In this document: in pieces, positions 61,635-64,000 of the stretch
Layout of the letters: each line of letters opens with the position of its first letter
Numbering within the stretch: the first letter of the stretch is position 1
Assembly: GCA_964417935.1 (NCBI GenBank)
Contig: CAYQKF010000004.1
Coordinates: 24,195 to 88,194, forward strand
From: NIOZ-UU13 sp964417935
Lineage (GTDB): Bacteria; Planctomycetota; Phycisphaerae; Sedimentisphaerales; Anaerobacaceae
Direction: 5' to 3'
Length of the DNA: 64,000 nt
Notes under the pieces: model-generated
The model's input: the letters and a program-made list of their open reading frames with translations, nothing else
Told to the model about the DNA's origin: nothing
Databases searched by the model: none
Translations under genes and position numbers: made by a program

Positions 61635-62269
61635 TTAGGCTTGGTCTCCAAGAAGTTATCTGAAAGTTCATAATTACCAACAAATATTAGGTCTAAACAG
61701 TGACCTTTAGCCATAAAAACATTAGATGGTTCAAGAATAACTTCATCGCTGTTGGTGGAAGTTGTCGCCTTAAGTTTAACCTTCTTAACTTCAGAGACCC
61801 GCGCAATTACAGCGTATTTCTCAAACAAACCCGTTCGATGAAGCATTATCTCTTTAATCTGGTTGGGTGCACAATCCAGAATGAAGTGAATGTCTGCGCT
61901 AAGAAGGGCACCATACCAGTTACGAAAATGTATTGAATACTTGTTTGTTTCTCTCACTACATCTGAAACAGCAGCAAAAAATATTATTGGTCGGTCATCG
62001 GTTCTAATTAAAGCGTCTTCAACTTCTACAGTATATGTAGGCTCAAATAAACCTAAACCTTTTTTGTCGAAATCTTGCTTCCAATCTGTAATTGCATTGT
62101 GTTTATCAACCATATCTGCAACAGACTTTTCAATCTGTAGCCGCTTCTCAGTTTCCGACTCTTGTTTTTCTGCCTCCACCCGCTTGTCCGAAATGGTACT
62201 TGAAAGGAGCCAATACGCTATCGCTAATAAGATTAAACCGAAGGCAATTTTACCCATTATCTTTTTCAT
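61631..62269 (-). CDS. Membrane-anchored protein of unknown function
   Basis: The 212-residue protein has an N-terminal anchor (IAFGLILLAIAYWLLSS), a charged helix (DKRVEAEKQESETEKRLQIE) likely to form a coiled coil, and a beta-rich soluble part (FEPTYTVEVEDALI, IIFFAAVSDVVRETN, SADIHFILDCAPNQIKEIML, and later ICLDLIFVGNYEL-like strands). No catalytic motif is seen. It faces the divergent plus-strand pair at 62430-63981 across 160 bases, and overlaps the next minus-strand gene by four bases. Confidence 0.72.
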   Translation of the reverse strand: MKKIMGKIAFGLILLAIAYWLLSSTISDKRVEAEKQESETEKRLQIEKSVADMVDKHNAITDWKQDFDKKGLGLFEPTYTVEVEDALIRTDDRPIIFFAAVSDVVRETNKYSIHFRNWYGALLSADIHFILDCAPNQIKEIMLHRTGLFEKYAVIARVSEVKKVKLKATTSTNSDEVILEPSNVFMAKGHCLDLIFVGNYELSDNFLETKPK

Positions 62270-62429
62270 TCCGTAACCATTATATACTATCTCTGTTGCC
62301 GAGCAAGAACAAGTAGACTTAAATCTTGCCCATCAAGCCAAAAGCCGGTAGAATTACAGGCATGGAAAAAGGCTGAAATTAGGCGGATTAGCGTTCTTGG
62401 CAAGAAGTGGGCCGCGAGGGAAAGAAACC

Positions 62430-62885
62430 ATGGAGTTAAATAATCGGTTTGAATCAGACATGTTCTGGTTAGAGCAGTTGCCCCGGAACCTAAGGCCAGG
62501 TGAAAGGCAAATCGAAGAATTAGAGAAACTTCGCAGACGTTATCGCCTTCCAAATGACATGTTTCTTATGATTCTATGCAGTTCTCCTGCTATCACTCGT
62601 CGGGTTCAGGAAAATGTCTACGCTAATGCGAAGCAGCGAATGCCAAATGCGTCAGAAAAAGAGTTACTTGAAGCCGTATTTAAGAGTCGTGTATTTCCGC
62701 AGAATCCGACAGGCCTGAGAATTACTGACGAGGAAGTTCAAAGGGAAATGCAACACATAGATTGTCTCGAAGATTTAATAAAACGCATAACTGAAATAGA
62801 GACACAGGAGCAGCGCTTTCAACGGGACCTGTTCGGTATTGGCAGACGAGTTGCCAAAAGAATTGACATTATACTTCAGAGTTAG
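62430..62885 (+). CDS. Hypothetical helical protein
   Basis: From the ATG at 62430 (GAGG about ten bases upstream) the protein has 151 residues, mostly helical and charged: LEQLPRNLRPGERQIEELEKL, ITRRVQENVYANAKQRMPNA, and a C-terminal coiled-coil-like LIKRITEIETQEQRFQRDL. It has no signal peptide or membrane segment. I recognise no family. The next gene starts 56 bases later on the same strand. Confidence 0.65.
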   Translation: MELNNRFESDMFWLEQLPRNLRPGERQIEELEKLRRRYRLPNDMFLMILCSSPAITRRVQENVYANAKQRMPNASEKELLEAVFKSRVFPQNPTGLRITDEEVQREMQHIDCLEDLIKRITEIETQEQRFQRDLFGIGRRVAKRIDIILQS

Positions 62886-62940
62886 TTGTTTGGCGGTTGT
62901 CTGTGAAGAATTACCATGTAACAAGGGAGTTGACCGCAGA

Positions 62941-63981
62941 ATGAATTCAAGCACAAATAAAGATCTAGAATGGGACAAATTTTTGGGAGAAGTAGCCAGG
63001 GAAGTTGACGGACTAATTATAGATACTGATAATCTTAACGAATTTCGGCGACAGATCCACCCATTTGCAGAAAAGTGGAAAAACCACATCAGCGACTGTA
63101 AGGAATACGATAGAACACGCAGGAATCACTGGTCAAACGTCAAAGCGAATCCAAAGTGGCAAGACAAGCAAGCCGGAACTCCTGAAAAAGGCTGGGAATG
63201 GGACAAGGCTTATTTGTTTGATGTCGGTCCTAACATTGGCCCCGTATATGAGATGCCTGCCAAACACGCGCCGGCCCTTATGGCATCGATTGGAAGATAC
63301 ATAGAGAGAAATGAAAAGGAGATACAACGGTATCCTCCTAAGTCAGCAGAATACCAAAACCTCGAGCAGACTATCGCAGAGCAGAAACAAAACGTGGCGG
63401 AGATACAAGCCCAGTTTGATAAGTTAAGACCAAAGCATAAAAACAAAGCATGGATTAAAGTACCGCCCGACCTTGACAAGAGACCGCCAAACAGGGTGTA
63501 TTTTCACGTCAAATGGTGGGAACACTTGGGTTTGACTGAGGATGCAGTCTTCGGTTGCTGGAGGCCACTAATAGAGCAAATACGACTGGACCCGCGGAAG
63601 ATGCTTATTCCTGAGAGAGGCAAACAACCACTACCCCCAGCCGAAAGTCAGGAGCAAGAGTGCGAGAGATACTATGTGGTTCTTACTTCGATCCACGACA
63701 ATATGCTGACCGGAGTTCAAAGCATAAGTAAGACTATCTGGCCAGCAGAACTGGCTGATAGTGTATGGTTTCGCTTCACACGCGGGCAACCTTATGGCCC
63801 AGGCAAACCGTTTATAGAGGCTGCTCTTGAACGTGTGAAAAATGACCCTGCCAAAACAGAAGGAAACAAGCGATCTATAATTGCCTGGATAGCCGAAGTA
63901 ATTATCGCTCTTGCATTGCTCGTTATATGTTTATATTTCTTTGGCGTAGTTGTACTGTCTAATTTCATTTTCGTTCTTTAA
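62941..63981 (+). CDS. Hypothetical protein with C-terminal membrane anchor
   Basis: From the ATG at 62941 (AGGGAG about 12 bases upstream) the protein has 346 residues. It has a Trp-rich N-terminal half (WDKFLGEVAREVDGLIIDTD, EKWKNHISDCKEYDRTRRNHW), a coiled-coil segment (KSAEYQNLEQTIAEQKQNVAE), a part with VYFHVKWWEHLGLTEDAVFG, and one hydrophobic C-terminal helix (IIAWIAEVIIALALLVICLY). It would be a tail-anchored protein with its bulk in the cytoplasm. No known domain is recognised. It is probably in one unit with the gene before it. Confidence 0.7.
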   Translation: MNSSTNKDLEWDKFLGEVAREVDGLIIDTDNLNEFRRQIHPFAEKWKNHISDCKEYDRTRRNHWSNVKANPKWQDKQAGTPEKGWEWDKAYLFDVGPNIGPVYEMPAKHAPALMASIGRYIERNEKEIQRYPPKSAEYQNLEQTIAEQKQNVAEIQAQFDKLRPKHKNKAWIKVPPDLDKRPPNRVYFHVKWWEHLGLTEDAVFGCWRPLIEQIRLDPRKMLIPERGKQPLPPAESQEQECERYYVVLTSIHDNMLTGVQSISKTIWPAELADSVWFRFTRGQPYGPGKPFIEAALERVKNDPAKTEGNKRSIIAWIAEVIIALALLVICLYFFGVVVLSNFIFVL

Positions 63982-64000
63982 CCCTTAGCGGAGCCAATAA

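Overview
The window looks like chromosome of a Planctomycetota bacterium, most likely class Phycisphaerae. The signs are two prepilin-like proteins with the H-X9-DG tail motif, a secreted deacetylase ending in a type I dockerin tail, many small planctomycete-type orphan proteins, and intergenic DNA rich in palindromic repeats that also invade coding sequence. There are no transposase genes, CRISPR array or rRNA, and one tRNA (Gly-CCC).

About 1.7-35.1 kb is one very long locus, all on the minus strand, for making and exporting a surface polysaccharide. Read in its own direction (35.1 to 1.7 kb) it starts with a small secreted protein, a Wza-type export protein, a Wzz/tyrosine-kinase chain-length regulator, a CpsB-type PHP phosphatase, an O-antigen ligase/polymerase with TPRs, a NusG paralogue and a WecA-type initiating transferase. 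A sulfate block follows: SLC13-type permease, receiver protein, Sat-CysC, CysQ. Then come a Wzx flippase, a sulfotransferase, a kinase-methyltransferase fusion, a Wzy-like polymerase, an FkbM methyltransferase, tandem GT2 enzymes, nucleotide-sugar enzymes, a dockerin deacetylase, a B12-binding radical SAM protein, a WecG/TagA transferase, gmd, fkp and an IMPase-like phosphatase. A Rho-independent hairpin lies beyond the last gene. Sulfate import, PAPS synthesis, sulfate transfer and PAP removal are all in the same locus, so the product is probably a sulfated, fucose-containing glycan (inference).

The locus shows decay. The GDP-fucose synthase gene has lost its middle, a plant-type GDP-mannose 3,5-epimerase gene has a stop codon inside its YxxxK motif, and a GT2 gene survives only as a 3' tail.

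About 35.9-50.5 kb is mixed: tRNA-Gly with a DUF4432 gene reading antisense into it, a lipoprotein, a sialate O-acetylesterase, a tandem set of three cation/proton antiporters with CBS domains plus the 3' tail of a fourth, rnpA carrying an in-frame palindrome, and a UroD/MtaA-like methyltransferase. Three copies of a ~160-230 bp palindromic repeat lie between these genes.

About 50.5-55.7 kb is a three-gene minus-strand alpha-glucan cluster: debranching enzyme, GH57 enzyme and GT4/GT5 glycosyltransferase. The debranching enzyme gene carries three in-frame repeat insertions.

About 56.4-64 kb holds a 60-residue bacterial histone, a DUF2007 protein, an arginine-rich small protein, a large S9 peptidase with highly charged inserts, and four unassigned genes. 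The 3' ends of at least three genes (GT2, antiporter, arginine-rich protein) recur as tail-only remnants, which suggests repeated tandem duplication followed by deletion.
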